Numbered from the stretch's first letter, positions 44,727-57,600 are shown. The stretch is 64,000 nt of DNA from Rhodovastum sp963804495 (GCA_963804495.1 CAWDQN010000009.1:307341-371340); one strand, 5' to 3'. Program-made: numbers and translations. The notes: generated by a model from the sequence alone, not told the origin.

Positions 44727-46887
44727 TTGAACCAGATCTCCGATCGGCAACTGACGCCGCATCTGACAGCGCTGCGTTGCCTGTTTCTGCTGGCAAAGCA
44801 TCACGGTGTGCATGTGCCGCTGGACCTTCTCTCGCGCGCCGATCCACGCAACTCCGCCGCGGCCGTGATTGGCGTGATGCACGAGGTGGGACTGAGCGGC
44901 CAATTGCTCAAGCGATGCTCATGGCGCGACATGGGGCGCCTTGGCAACGCCTATCCGGTGATGGCGGAGCGCTGCGACGGTACTTGGCTGATCGTCGCCG
45001 GCTCGGTGCCGACCGCGGATGGGCTGGGCGCGCTCGCGGTGCTGGACCCGATGGCCGAACAGGCCGGAATGGTCGTGATCCCGCGCGACAAGTTCAAGGC
45101 CCTCTGGACGGGGCGGCTGCTGCTCTCCAAGCGCCGGCGCGACGCGGCCGGCCAGGACGAGAAGTTCGGGCTTCGCTGGTTCTTGCCGGAGATTCTGCGC
45201 AACGGCCGTTATCTGCGGGACGTTGCGCTGGCGGCGACCATGTCGAACCTCATCAGTTTCGCCACGCCGTTGCTGTTCAATGTCATGATCGACAAGGTGG
45301 TTCCGCACCACAGTTACCAGACGCTGCTGGCGGTGGTGCTGGCATTTTCGGTGACCATCCTGTTCGACTCGGTGTTCGGCTATGTGCGTCAGATGCTGAC
45401 GCTGCTCCTGAGCAACAAGATCGACGCGCAACTCGCGGCGCGCACCTTCGCCCATCTGCTCAGCCTGCCGCTGCAGTTTTTCGAGAACCACACGGCCGGC
45501 GTGCTGCTGCGCGATATGCAACAGACCGAGACGATCCGCCACTTCCTGACTGGCCGCCTGTTCCAGACGCTGCTGGATGCCTCCGCGCTGCCCTTGCTGC
45601 TGGTCGGCCTGTTGATCTACAGCGTCCAGCTGACGCTTGTTGTCCTTGGCTTCACGCTTGCCATGGTTGCCGTCATCGCCCTGCTGCTGCCGCTGTTCCG
45701 CCGCGAGTTGGAGCGACTGTACCAGGCCGAGGGACTGCGCCAAGCCGACCTGGTGGAGACCATCCACGGCATGCGTGCGGTCAAGTCACTTGCATTAGAG
45801 CAGAACCGCATGGAGTCGTGGGACGTCAGGGTTGCGGGATCGGTGCGCCGGCGGGAGGCGGTGGGGCGGATCGGCGCCATCGCCAACGTGCTTACCAACA
45901 GCCTCGAGAAAATGATGATGATCGGCATCCTCGGGCTCGGGGCGATCGAGGTGTTCAACGGCGAACTGAGCATTGGCGCGCTGGTGGCATTCAACATGCT
46001 GTCCGGACGCGTGACCGGACCATTGGTGCAGATGGTGGCGCTGATCAACGAGTACCAGCAGACCGCGCTTTCGGTGAAGATGCTGGGCAAAGTGATGGAT
46101 CATGCGCCGGAACGCGACGCCAGTCAGCGCGGCACAAGGCCGCACATAGCCGGTCGCCTGGAGTTCCAAGGCGTGCGGTTCCGCTACGACGGCAGCGTGA
46201 CGCCGGCGCTGAACGACGTTCTCGTTTGTCATCCAGGAAGGGCAGGTGATCGGTGTCGTCGGACGGTCCGGCTCCGGCAAGACGACATTGACCCGGCTGA
46301 TCCAGGGCATCCAAACGGCGCAGGAAGGGCTGATCCGACTCGACGGCAACGACATTCGCCACATCGACCTGAAACATCTGCGCCGCTCCATCGGTGTCGT
46401 GCTGCAGGAGAATATTCTTTTCCGCGGCACGATCTATGACAACATCGCGGCGGCGCGATCGGACGCCACCCTGGACGAGGTGATGGAAGCGGCGCGGCTG
46501 GCCGGCGCCGACGAGTTCATCGACCGGTTGCCGCGCTCGTATGAAACGGTGATCGTGGAAGATGCGACGAATTTTTCGGGCGGGCAACGCCAGCGCATCG
46601 CCATCGCCCGGGCGCTGCTGACGAAGCCGCGTCTGCTGCTCTTCGACGAGGCGACAAGCGCGCTCGACCCCGAGAGCGAAGCGATCGTGCAGCAGAACCT
46701 GAGCGATATAGCCCGCGGCCGGACGATGATCATCGTCTCGCATCGATTGTCTTCGCTCGTACGGTCGGACGCTATTCTGGTGCTTGAGCGGGGTGCTGTC
46801 GCCGACTTCGCGCCGCATTCCGTGCTGCTCGGGCGCTGCGCGATCTATCGGCATCTGTGGGACCAGCAGACGCGGCATATCCAATGA
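44727..46887 (+). pseudogene. Type I secretion ABC transporter with C39-like domain, one frameshift
   Basis: Two frames join to a 719-residue transporter of the HlyB/LapB kind. Residues 1-130 form a C39 peptidase-like domain without the catalytic Cys, used for docking substrates. A membrane domain follows (FATPLLFNVMIDKVVPH, QFFENHTAGVLLRDMQQTE). The ATPase part holds VVGRSGSGKTT, NFSGGQRQRIAIARAL, LLLFDEATSALD and the switch His in VSHRLSS. At 46219-46221 one extra base shifts the frame between ALNDV and SFVIQEGQ. If real, it separates the pore from the ATPase. The start is a TTG with a weak ribosome site. The stop overlaps the next gene. Confidence 0.8.
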
Positions 46888-48296
46888 CCGTGCTCGGACG
46901 CATCATGACGCGCCGTCCGGGTCGCGACCGCACGCCATTGATCCCGCTGTTTGCTCGACGCGGTTTGTTGGCCGAGGCGATCCCGTTCCAAGGGCCAATC
47001 GATGAGATTTGCGCACAGCCGGCACCACGCTTTTTGCGATCGACGCATTATCTTGTGGTAGGTCTGTTCATATCCTTATTGATGGTTGCGGCTTTTACGA
47101 ACGTGGATGTGGTGATCGTCGCCAGCGGACGGCTGGCCACCGCAACCCCGCCCATCGTGTTGCAGCCGATGGAACGCGCGATTGTTCGAGACTTGCGTGT
47201 TCGTCCAGGAGATGTTGTCACCAAGGGAGAGGTTCTGGCCACGCTGGACCCGACCTTTGCGGAAGCCGACACGGCGCTTCTCGAAAAACAGCTCCGCATG
47301 CTGCGCGCGCAGGTACGACGCCTGGAGGCGGAGGCCGATGGCCGCAAGTTCGAGGTCAACGCGCCGTCGAACGATGAGGACGACCTGCAGGGCAAGCTCT
47401 TCCGCCAACGAAAGGCGGAGTACATGGCACGGTTGCGGGTGTTTGACGAGGATATCGGGCGGCTGCACGCCAGTCTGCGCACTCTAGACGACGGGCGCGG
47501 TTCGCTGGGCCGGGAGTTGGAGGTCGCAAGGGCGGTGGAACGGATGCGGTCCGCGCTGATGCAATTGCAAAGCGGATCCAGGTTGAACCTTCTGGAGGCG
47601 CAGGCAGCACGCATGCGCGCCGAGCGCGATCTGGAGGAGGCGACCAACCGGCTGCAAGAATTGCAGCACAGCATGGAATCGCGGCAGGCGGAGCGGCAAG
47701 CGTTTGAAGACGAATGGCGGCGGGAGTTGCTCGATACCCTGGTGAACACGCGGACGGATCTGGCGAGGGTGGCAGCGGCGCTTGTAAAGGCGACACGGAT
47801 GCATGATCTGGTGGTGGTCACGGCGCCGACGGATGGCGTCGTGCTGAACGTGGCGTTGCGGACCGAGGGCTCCGTGCTGCGCGAGGCGGAGCCCTTGCTG
47901 ACGATCATTCCCAAAGACGCTCCGCTCATAGCCGAGGTCATGATTTCATCGGGCGATGTCGGCTACACGAATCCTGGCGCGGAGGCGCAACTGAAGATAG
48001 ACGCGTTTCCGTATCAGCGCCACGGCATGATCGTCGGAGAGCTGCAATCGATCAGCGAAGAAAGCGTCGTGGGGGGAGGGGGGCCGGACTCGCCGTCTGC
48101 CAGCCGCAGCGGTGCCTTTCATCGCGGACGAATCGAACTGCGCGAAACGAAACTCGAGCACGTGCCGACGGGCGCGCGGCTGTTTCCCGGCATGACGTTG
48201 ACGGCGGAGATCAAGGCCGGCTCACGAAGCGTACTCTCATTCTTTCTTTATCCACTCACTCGCAGTCTCGCGGAAGGCATGCGCGAACCGGGATGA
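46884..48296 (+). CDS. HlyD-family membrane fusion protein of a type I secretion system
   Basis: A 470-residue periplasmic adaptor. A cytoplasmic tail is followed by one membrane helix at about residues 56-75 (YLVVGLFISLLMVAAF). A lipoyl-like half-domain comes next (IVRDLRVRPGDVVTKGE), then a long coiled coil (residues 115-310), the second half-domain (VTAPTDGVVLNVALRTEG) and the beta-barrel domain ending in PGMTLTAEIKAGSRSVLSFFLYPL, a typical HlyD end. It would bridge the ABC transporter to an outer-membrane TolC, which is not in the window. The ATGA overlap ties its translation to the transporter. Confidence 0.92.
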   Translation: MTVLGRIMTRRPGRDRTPLIPLFARRGLLAEAIPFQGPIDEICAQPAPRFLRSTHYLVVGLFISLLMVAAFTNVDVVIVASGRLATATPPIVLQPMERAIVRDLRVRPGDVVTKGEVLATLDPTFAEADTALLEKQLRMLRAQVRRLEAEADGRKFEVNAPSNDEDDLQGKLFRQRKAEYMARLRVFDEDIGRLHASLRTLDDGRGSLGRELEVARAVERMRSALMQLQSGSRLNLLEAQAARMRAERDLEEATNRLQELQHSMESRQAERQAFEDEWRRELLDTLVNTRTDLARVAAALVKATRMHDLVVVTAPTDGVVLNVALRTEGSVLREAEPLLTIIPKDAPLIAEVMISSGDVGYTNPGAEAQLKIDAFPYQRHGMIVGELQSISEESVVGGGGPDSPSASRSGAFHRGRIELRETKLEHVPTGARLFPGMTLTAEIKAGSRSVLSFFLYPLTRSLAEGMREPG

Positions 48297-48354
48297 GGCG
48301 GCTGGAGCTGATTATATCTTCAAAAAGAGTGATCTCTATTTTGGATGCGCCGTT

Positions 48355-49047
48355 CTAGGCCGTGTGGACGGATCTAACCAGCATCAGGCCGCATGCAAGA
48401 CTGATGATGGCTGAGTAGCTGATGTCGGTCTTCTCGCATCGCATGGCGACGCGTTTGAACCGCTTGAGCTTGCCGATTGTCTGTTCGATGCGTGCCCGCG
48501 GTTTATAGAGGCGTTTTGGAAGAAAACGTGCTCTCTGCTTGGCGTTTTCGCGGCGTGGGATAGCCGGTGCGATGCCGCGCGCGCGTGCCGCCGTCCGGTT
48601 GACTGGGCTGTCGTATCCCTTGTCGGTCAACGCAATGCGCGGGCAGATGTCGGGGCCAATGTCGAGCGAGGTCTCGAACTGTGGGCTGTCGCTGGCCTCG
48701 CCACAAGTCAAATGGAAGTCGAGAGCGTTGCCGCCGAGATGTGACCGGTTACACCAAATGTGCCGTCTGGCTGCATTCCGCCAACACTGGAAGAATGCCT
48801 CGAATACACCGGAGCGGCTGAGCCGCCAGAACCGCTTCCACACGCTGTTCCATTTGCCGAATTCGGCAGGGAGTGTGCGATAGGTGATGGTGTGTACAGA
48901 GAAATAGCGGAGAGCTTCCAGAAATTTGCGGTCGTCATGCCCAGGCTGTCCCCGCCTCGATTGCGCCGCATCGAACACTTCCAGCACGATCGCCCAATCG
49001 CGCTCCGTCATTCCCGTCAGCATGTCCGGCTCCCTGATGCCGGTCAC
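48355..49047 (-). pseudogene. Degenerate IS5-family transposase
   Basis: A single frame of 230 codons still reads as an IS5/IS1031-type transposase: WNSVWKRFWRLSRSGVFEAF near the start, then LTDKGYDSPVNRTAARARGI, PRARIEQTIGKLKRFKRVA and LACGLMLVRSVHTA. The segment that should carry the first catalytic Asp (VDST-type) and the following Gly-rich region is missing, so about 40-50 residues have been deleted. I found no terminal inverted repeats or target duplication, so the element is an old remnant. Confidence 0.75.
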
Positions 49048-49244
49048 GCAGTGATTCGAACAAAGCCCAATTCGGGAATCCGTCGGAAACGCATGTCAGG
49101 GATTCCGTCCACACAGCCTCGCGAACCATCGCGGCAAGTGGCAAACGATCGGAAGCGTTGCGCTGCCCCGCCGCGATGCGCTGTTTTCCTCACCATCCTG
49201 TTCCGGCTGATGGTCCGCATCAGCCTCACCTCTTGGACGGTCTG

Positions 49245-50288
49245 TCACCGCGCTCCTGCGAGAAAAGCACGAGCGAACGCGGCTGTGGAATCAAGCATCC
49301 GACTGCCGTACTCCACCGAGGCTTCAATCTCGCTGCCCTCATGCCATTCGTTCCAGGAGGTGATGAGCACGTAGTCCGGGCCGGCCGCAATCGCTTCCTG
49401 CCAAAGCGCATCGTAAGTTTCGCCGCCCCAGCGCTCCGTGACCGGGCGCGGGGGCGGCCGCCCGACCGAGCGGTCGTCATAGCCGGGAATCACGGTGAGC
49501 GCGGAAATGCGGCCCGGCCCGGCCGCCGCAACCATGAGCGGGTAGGCGCTATGCGCCCAGGCGCGCACCTGCGCCGGCGTCATGTGCTGGGTCTGCCCGG
49601 TGATGTTGTAGGTGCTTGCGCCGTCAAACGGCGCAAGGGTGGCGGGATTGTTCGTGTCAGCAATGAATCGCACGCCGCCCGGATTGTGCTGTCGGACCTT
49701 CCGGATCACTTGTTGCCAGGTTTCCGTCGGGAGCTCCTGCAGGGCCCGGCCGTAAATGAACACGACCGGTTCGCCGGCCACACGCAGCCACGCCATGTCG
49801 GCGCCGTAGTGGCCGAGGAGATAGTCGAGGTCGGCGACAGCGGCAGCGCTGCGTGTCGCAGGGTCCTCTCCCGCGATCTTTTCGTAGTAGGCCGAAACTT
49901 CCAGAGAGTGCCGTCGCGCGGCGGCGAGGAGCAAGGGCATGCCGCGGTCTTCGAAGCTGCCTTGGCCCCACCAACTGGCGATGAAGCCTGTGAGCCCCGC
50001 CGCGTGCGCAGCCTCCGCCTGTCGTTCGATGACAGCCGGGTCGTGGCTGTCATAGGCGCCTTGTGCCGGAAAATCCGTGGAATTGCCGATGTGCCGGGCA
50101 GCAGCGTCGACCGCAGTCCAGTGCACCCATTGGCCGCTGTAGGATGGCGTACCGTACCACCCATAATAGAAGGCCAACACCTCACGCCGAGCCCCATCGG
50201 CGCGCGCGCCGGTGGCGAGACAGACGGCGAGAACGACAAGAGCGACGAGCCTCAGGCTAACAACTTGCCACAACATGAGAGTCTCCAT
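49245..50288 (-). CDS. Secreted GH99/WbsX-like glycoside hydrolase
   Basis: A 347-residue exported protein. A signal peptide (VALVVLAVCLATGARA) precedes a TIM-barrel-like domain resembling the GH99/GH71-like (WbsX) enzymes: EVLAFYYGWYGTPSYSG, GLTGFIASWWGQGSFED, YNITGQTQHMTP and the late ITSWNEWHEGSEIEAS that would carry catalytic acids. Known relatives cut mannose-containing glycans. In-frame sequence ahead of the chosen Met would hide the signal peptide. The gene is flanked by two dead insertion sequences, suggesting it came with mobile DNA. The substrate is unknown. Confidence 0.8.
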   Translation of the reverse strand: METLMLWQVVSLRLVALVVLAVCLATGARADGARREVLAFYYGWYGTPSYSGQWVHWTAVDAAARHIGNSTDFPAQGAYDSHDPAVIERQAEAAHAAGLTGFIASWWGQGSFEDRGMPLLLAAARRHSLEVSAYYEKIAGEDPATRSAAAVADLDYLLGHYGADMAWLRVAGEPVVFIYGRALQELPTETWQQVIRKVRQHNPGGVRFIADTNNPATLAPFDGASTYNITGQTQHMTPAQVRAWAHSAYPLMVAAAGPGRISALTVIPGYDDRSVGRPPPRPVTERWGGETYDALWQEAIAAGPDYVLITSWNEWHEGSEIEASVEYGSRMLDSTAAFARAFLAGAR

Positions 50289-50528
50289 GGGCGGCACGAG
50301 GGTGCGCAAGCTTGGGCACGATCTTTGGGGCGGCTTCGTCCAATGCCAGCGCGCCTCAGCATGGCATGCGCCTCCTCTGATTTGCTGGCCTGCCCGTGGG
50401 CCAAGGTAGCCGCAGGTCGGTCTTAACGCCACGAATCATTGCCGGTGCAAACCCCCGGGCCAGGTCGATTCGGTACCGGATCCGCTTGAAAGATACAGGG
50501 TCGTTCGGCGGCCTTGGCGCGGACGAGG

Positions 50529-51390
50529 TCAGTGGCGGCCTGCCGGCGCTTGGCGAAGTTTTTCGATTCCTTCGGCCGGCTTGAGGCGAAGGCGGTGCAG
50601 CCGCGTCAGTTTGGCATTGCGCAAGGCGGCGCGCCCCTGTGGAGCATGGCCGGCGTTGCTGCCCGCCTGATCCTCGCCGCAGCTGACGTTGCGGAGGTAA
50701 TGCGGCTTGTTTTCGATGCCCCGGTGCTCGCGCCACAACTCGGGCAAACGCGTGGCGGCCGCTCTTTCAGCGGTCAGGCTGGTGATTGCGTAAACCGTCT
50801 CGGTGGCGGTTCTGTCGTGCACGATTCCTTCGCGGGTCACACGGCAGACCTTGGCCAAAGCCCTCCAGCAGTGGATCAGATGTCCGGCCAGCGTGTCTGT
50901 GATTTCCGGCCGGCGGGTCTCGATCCGGCCCTGCCGTTTCTCGGCAGTACCCGTCTGCCGCAGGTCAGGCGGCGGCAACCACTCGGCAGAGGGGGGACAT
51001 CGGCCAGGAGCCCAGGCCAATGTCCGTTTTCATCGCCGGTTGGTTGTCTTTGACGGTGAAGAAGTCGTCGCCGCCTCCGTCGATGATGGTGCGGGAAATC
51101 TTCTTCTGGGTGAAGATGGCATCGCCGGTGATGATGATGTCCTTGAGCGGGAACGTCTTTAGCAATATCGCCAGCGCGTCCGTGCCCAGTTTTCGGCCCC
51201 AGTGCACGATATCCAACTGGTCACGCCGACCCGATGGCAGCGCTGCCACGGCAGTCAGCAGAAAACTCGCCGGTGGATAACGTCTGCACTCCGCTCGCCG
51301 GTGGTCTGGCACTGACGTCAGCGCATCCCACAGACTGCCAACCTGACCGGCCAACAGCGGCATCTGCGCCATTTCCAGCCTGAGTCGCAC
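50529..51390 (-). pseudogene. Remnant of an ISAs1-family transposase
   Basis: The first frame reads the ISAs1 start (SLWDALTSVPDHRRAECRR, ASFLLTAVAALPSGRR) and then jumps to ITGDAIFTQKKISRTII and FFTVKDNQPAM. About 150 residues with part of the catalytic core are gone. A frameshift near 51000 leads to KRQGRIETRRPEI, VYAITSLTAERAAATRL and a degraded end. It is the last feature before the giant repeat gene. No ends are visible. Confidence 0.75.
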
Positions 51391-51660
51391 AACATCTCGA
51401 ATCCAGTGGCCGCCGCGTCGCCAGCCCTTTCTTCAAGCGAATCCAAAACCAAATCGCCCTGATACAGAAGCGATCGGGGTCGGCTTCAACGGTGTACTTA
51501 TGTACTTTCCTGCGCGCTCCCCCGTAGCCACACGGAAAGCATACGCGATTCCCGCCGGTCAGGGCGTGCGTTTATCATTTAATAATGAATTTATGCTTTT
51601 TTTGCACGGCAAGCCTTGTCCCATGCCGCGACGAAGATTTTGATCTGGGAGTTCTCCTCC
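51391..51660. promoter_or_regulatory. Leader region of the giant repeat gene
   Basis: A 270-bp spacer. Bases 51570-51605 are markedly AT-rich (TTTATCATTTAATAATGAA) in a GC-rich chromosome, the best candidate for a promoter core. I see no matching -35 box. A GGGAG ribosome site at 51647-51651 lies 9 bases before the ATG. An in-frame TGA at 51586 limits how far the frame can extend upstream. Confidence 0.4.
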
Positions 51661-54600
51661 ATGGCCCTGACGACGACGCAAGTGACGGGACTGACCACTT
51701 CCCAGATCGCCGCTCTGACCACGACATCGATCGTGGCGCTGAGCGTGACGGACATTGCGGCACTGTCGACCACTCAGCTTGGAGCGCTGACCACCACGCA
51801 GATAGGCGCGCTGACCACCACCCAACTGCCGGGCTTCAACACCACCGACATGGCGGCGCTGAGCACGACCCAGGCCACGGCGTTGACCACCACCCAGGCG
51901 GCGGCGCTGACGGCGACCCAGATCAACGCGCTCGGCAGCACCAATCTCGGCGCGCTGACCACCACCGAGGTGGGGGCGCTGACCACCACCCAGCTGGCTG
52001 GACTGGGCACCAGCAGCCTGGCGGCGCTGACCACCACCCAGCTGGCCGGGCTGACCACCACCCAACTGCCGGGCCTCAACACCACCGACATGGTGGCGCT
52101 GAGCACCACCCAGGCCACGGCGTTGACCACCACCCAGGCGGCGGCGCTGACGGCGAGCCAGATCAACGCGCTCGGCAGCACCAACCTCGGCGCGCTGACC
52201 ACCACCGAGGTGGGGGCGCTGACCACCACCCAACTGGCCGGGCTGAGCACCAGCAGCCTGGCGGCGTTGAACACAACCCAGGCCACGGCGTTGACCACCA
52301 CCCAGGCGGCGGCGCTGACGGCGAGCCAGATCAACGCCCTCGGCAGCACCAACCTGGGCGCGCTGACCACCACCGAGGTGGGGGCGCTGACCACCACCCA
52401 GCTGGCCGGGCTGAGCACCAGCAGCCTGGCGGCGCTGACCACCACCCAGCTGGCCGGACTGACCACCACGCAGACCGGCGCACTGACCACGACGGTGATC
52501 GGGGCTCTGAGCACGACCCAGGCGGGGGCGCTGACCACCACCGAGGTGGCGGCGCTGACCGCAACCCAGGTCAAGGCGCTGAACACCACCGACATGGCGG
52601 CGCTGAGCACGACCCAGGCCACGGCGTTGACCACCACCCAGGCGGCGGCGCTGACGGCGAGCCAGATCAACGCGCTCGGCAGCACCAACCTGGGCGCGCT
52701 GACCACCACCGAGGTGGGGGCGCTGACCACCACCCAGCTGGTCGGGCTGAGCACCAGCAGCCTGGCGGCGTTGACCACCACCCAGCTGGCCGGGCTGACC
52801 ACCACCCAACTGCCGGGCCTTAACACCACCGACATGGCGGCGCTGAGCACCACCCAGGCCGCGGCGTTGACCACCACCCAGGCGGCGGCGCTGACGGCGA
52901 GCCAGATCAACGCCCTCGGCAGCACCAACCTGGGCGCGCTGACCACCACCGAGGTGGTGGCGCTGACCACCACCCAGCTGGCCGGGCTGAGCACCAGCAG
53001 CCTGGCGGCGTTGACCACCACCCAGCTGGCCGGGCTGACCACCACGCAGACCGGCGCGCTGACCACGACGGTGATCGGGGCTCTGAGCACGACCCAGGCG
53101 GGGGCGCTGACCACCACCGAGGTGGCGGCGCTGACCGCAACCCAGGTCAAGGCGCTGAACACCACCGACATGGCGGCGCTGAGCACGACCCAGGCCACGG
53201 CGTTGACCACCACCCAGGCGGCGGCGCTGACGGCGAGCCAGATCAACGCGCTCGGCAGCACTAACCTGGGCGCGCTGACCACCACCGAGGTGGGGGCGCT
53301 GACCACCACCCAGCTGGTCGGGCTGAGCACCAGCAGCCTGGCGGCGTTGACCACTACCCAGCTGGCCGGGCTGAGCACCACCCAACTGCCGGGTCTTAAC
53401 ACCACCGACATGGCGGCGCTGAGCACGACCCAGGCCGCGGCGTTGACCACCACCCAGGCGGCGGCGCTGACGGCGAGCCAGATCAACGCGCTCGGCAGCA
53501 CCAACCTGGGCGCGCTGACCACCACCGAGGTGGGGGCGCTGACCACCACCCAACTGGCCGGCCTGAGCACCAGCAGCCTGGCGGCGTTGACCACCACCCA
53601 GCTGGCCGGGCTGACCACCACGCAGACCGGCGCGCTGACCACGACGGTGATCGGGGCTCTGAGCACGACCCAGGCGGGGGCGCTGACCACCACCGAGGTG
53701 GCGGCGCTGACCGCGACCCAGGTCAAGGCGCTGAACACCACCGACATGGCGGCGCTGAGCACGACCCAGGCCACGGCGTTGACCACCACCCAGGCGGCGG
53801 CGCTGACGGCGAGCCAGATCAACGCGCTCGGCAGCACCAATCTCGGCGCGCTGACCACCACCGAAGTGGTGGCGCTGACCACCACCCAGCTGGCCGGGCT
53901 GAGCACCAGCAGCCTGGCGGCGTTGACCACCACCCAGCTGGCCGGGCTGAGCACCACCCAACTGCCGGGCCTCAACACCACCGACATGGCGGCGCTGAGC
54001 ACCACCCAGGCCACGGCGTTGACCACCACCCAGGCGGCGGCGCTGACGGCGAGCCAGATCAACGCGCTCGGCAGCACCAACCTGGGCGCGCTGACCACCA
54101 CCGAGGTGGGGGCGCTGACCACCACCCAGCTGGCCGGGCTGAGCACCAGCAGCCTGACGGCGTTGAACACGACCCAGGCCACGGCGTTGACCACCACCCA
54201 GGCGGCGGCGCTGACGGCGAGCCAGATCAACGCCCTCGGCAGCACCAATCTCGGCGCGCTGACCACCACCGAGGTGGTGGCGCTGACCACCACCCAGCTG
54301 GCCGGGCTGAGCACCAGCAGCCTGGCGGCGTTGACCACCACCCAGCTGGCCGGGCTGACCACCACGCAGACCGGCGCACTGACCACGACGGTGATCGGGG
54401 CTCTGAGCACGACCCAGGCGGGGGCGCTGACCACCACCGAGGTGGCGGCGCTGACCGCAACCCAGGTCAAGGCGCTGAACACCACCGACATGGCGGCGCT
54501 GAGCACGACCCAGGCCACGGCGTTGACCACCACCCAGGCGGCGGCGCTGACGGCGACCCAGATCAACGCCCTCGGCAGCACCAATCTCGGCGCGCTGACC

Positions 54601-57600
54601 ACCACCGAAGTGGTGGCGCTGACCACCACCCAGCTGGCCGGGCTGAGCACCAGCAGCCTGGCGGCGCTGACCACCACCCAGCTGGCCGGGCTGAGCACCA
54701 CCCAACTGCCGGGCCTCAACACCACCGACATGGCGGCGTTGAACACGACCCAGGCCACGGCGTTGACCACCACCCAGGCGGCGGCGCTGACGGCGAGCCA
54801 GATCAACGCGCTCGGCAGCACCAACCTGGGCGCGCTGACCACCACCGAGGTGGTGGCGCTGACCACCACCCAGCTGGTCGGGCTGAGCACCAGCAGCCTG
54901 GCGGCGCTGACCACCACCCAGGCCACGGCGTTGACCACCACCCAGGCGGCGGCGCTGACGGCGAGCCAGATCAACGCCCTCGGCAGCACCAACCTGGGCG
55001 CGCTGACCACCACCGAGGTGGTGGCGCTGACCACCACCCAGCTGGCCGGGCTGAGCACCAGCAGCCTGGCGGCGTTGACCACCACCCAGCTGGCCGGGCT
55101 GACCACCACGCAGACCGGCGCGCTGACCACGACGGTGATCGGGGCTCTGAGCACGACCCAGGCGGGGGCGCTGACCACCACCGAGGTGGCGGCGCTGACC
55201 GCAACCCAGGTCAAGGCGCTGAACACCACCGACATGGCGGCGCTGAGCACGACCCAGGCCACGGCGTTGACCACCACCCAGGCGGCGGCGCTGACGGCGA
55301 GCCAGATCAACGCGCTCGGCAGCACTAACCTGGGCGCGCTGACCACCACCGAGGTGGGGGCGCTGACCACCACCCAGCTGGCCGGGCTGAGCACCAGCAG
55401 CCTGGCGGCGTTGACCACCACCCAGCTGGCCGGGCTGACCACCACCCAACTGCCGGGTCTTAACACCACCGACATGGCGGCGCTGAGCACGACCCAGGCC
55501 GCGGCGTTGACCACCACCCAGGCGGCGGCGCTGACGGCGAGCCAGATCAACGCGCTCGGCAGCACCAACCTGGGCGCGCTGACCACCACCGAGGTGGTGG
55601 CGCTGACCACCACCCAGCTGGCCGGGCTGAGCACCAGCAGCCTGGCGGCGTTGAACACAACCCAGGCCACCGCGTTGACCACCACCCAGGCGGCGGCGCT
55701 GACGGCGAGCCAGATCAACGCCCTCGGCAGCACCAATCTCGGCGCGCTGACCACCACCGAGGTGGTGGCGCTGACCACCACCCAGCTGGCCGGGCTGAGC
55801 ACCAGCAGCCTGGCGGCGTTGACCACCACCCAGCTGGCCGGGCTGACCACCACGCAGACCGGCGCACTGACCACGACGGTGATCGGGGCTCTGAGCACGA
55901 CCCAGGCGGGGGCGCTGACCACCACCGAGGTGGCGGCGCTGACCGCAACCCAGGTCAAGGCGCTGAACACCACCGACATGGCGGCGCTGAGCACGACCCA
56001 GGCCACGGCGTTGACCACCACCCAGGCGGCGGCGCTGACGGCGAGCCAGATCAACGCGCTCGGCAGCACCAATCTCGCCGCGCTGACCACCACCGAGGTG
56101 GTGGCGCTGACCACTACCCAGCTGGCCGGGCTGAGCACCAGCAGCCTGGCGGCGTTGACCACCACCCAGCTGGCCGGGCTGACCACCACCCAACTGCCGG
56201 GCCTCAACACCACCGACATGGCGGCGCTGAGCACGACCCAGGCCGCGGCGTTGACCACCACCCAGGCGGCGGCGCTGACGGCGAGCCAGATCAACGCGCT
56301 CGGCAGCACCAATCTCGGCGCGCTGACCACCACCGAGGTGGTGGCGCTGACCACCACCCAACTGGCCGGCCTGAGCACCAGCAGCCTGGCGGCGTTGAAC
56401 ACGACCCAGGCCACGGCGTTGACCACCACCCAGGCGGCGGCGCTGACGGCGACCCAGATCAACGCCCTCGGCAGCACCAACCTGGGCGCGCTGACCACCA
56501 CCGAGGTGGGGGCGCTGACCACCACCCAACTGGCCGGGCTGAGCACCAGCAGCCTGGCGGCGCTGACCACCACCCAGCTGGCCGGGCTGACCACCACACA
56601 GACCGGCGCGCTGACCACGACGGTGATCGGGACTCTGAGCACGACCCAGGCGGGGGCGCTGACCACCACCGAGGTGGCGGCGCTGACCGCAACCCAGGTC
56701 AAGGCGCTGAACACCACCGACATGGCGGCGCTGAGCACGACCCAGGCCACGGCGTTGACCACCACCCAGGCGGCGGCGCTGACGGCGAGCCAGATCAACG
56801 CGCTCGGCAGCACCAATCTCGCCGCGCTGACCACCACCGAGGTGGGGGCGCTGACCACCACCCAGCTGGCCGGGCTGAGCACCAGCAGCCTGGCGGCGTT
56901 GACCACCACCCAGCTGGCCGGGCTGAGCACCACCCAACTGCCGGGTCTTAACACCACCGACATGGCGGCGCTGAGCACCACCCAGGCCGCGGCGTTGACC
57001 ACCACCCAGGCGGCGGCGCTGACGGCGAGCCAGATCAACGCGCTCGGCAGCACCAACCTGGGCGCGCTGACCACCACCGAGGTGGGGGCGCTGACCACCA
57101 CCCAGCTGGCCGGCCTGAGCACCAGCAGCCTGGCGGCGTTGACCACCACCCAGCTGGCCGGGCTGACCACCACGCAGACCGGCGCGCTGACCACGACGGT
57201 GATCGGGGCTCTGAGCACGACCCAGGCGGGGGCGCTGACCACCACCGAGGTGGCCGCGCTGACCGCAACCCAGGTCAAGGCGCTGAACACCACCGACATG
57301 GCGGCGCTGAGCACGACCCAGGCCACGGCGTTGACCACCACCCAGGCGGCGGCGCTGACGGCGAGCCAGATCAACGCCCTCGGCAGCACCAACCTGGGCG
57401 CGCTGACCACCACCGAGGTGGGGGCGCTGACCACCACCCAGCTGGCCGGGCTGAGCACCAGCAGCCTGGCGGCGCTGACCACCACCCAGCTGGCCGGGCT
57501 GACCACCACCCAACTGCCGGGCCTCAACACCACCGACATGGCGGCGCTGAGCACCACCCAGGCCACGGCGTTGACCACCACCCAGGCGGCGGCGCTGACG

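Noticed and set aside
46200..46240. Programmed ribosomal frameshift in the ABC transporter
   Set aside because: No slippery heptamer or downstream pseudoknot is visible, and the family does not use one.
51585..52823. A 412-codon plus-strand frame starting just before the giant gene
   Set aside because: It overlaps the repeat gene out of frame, gives a His/Asp-rich low-complexity product and ends within the array.
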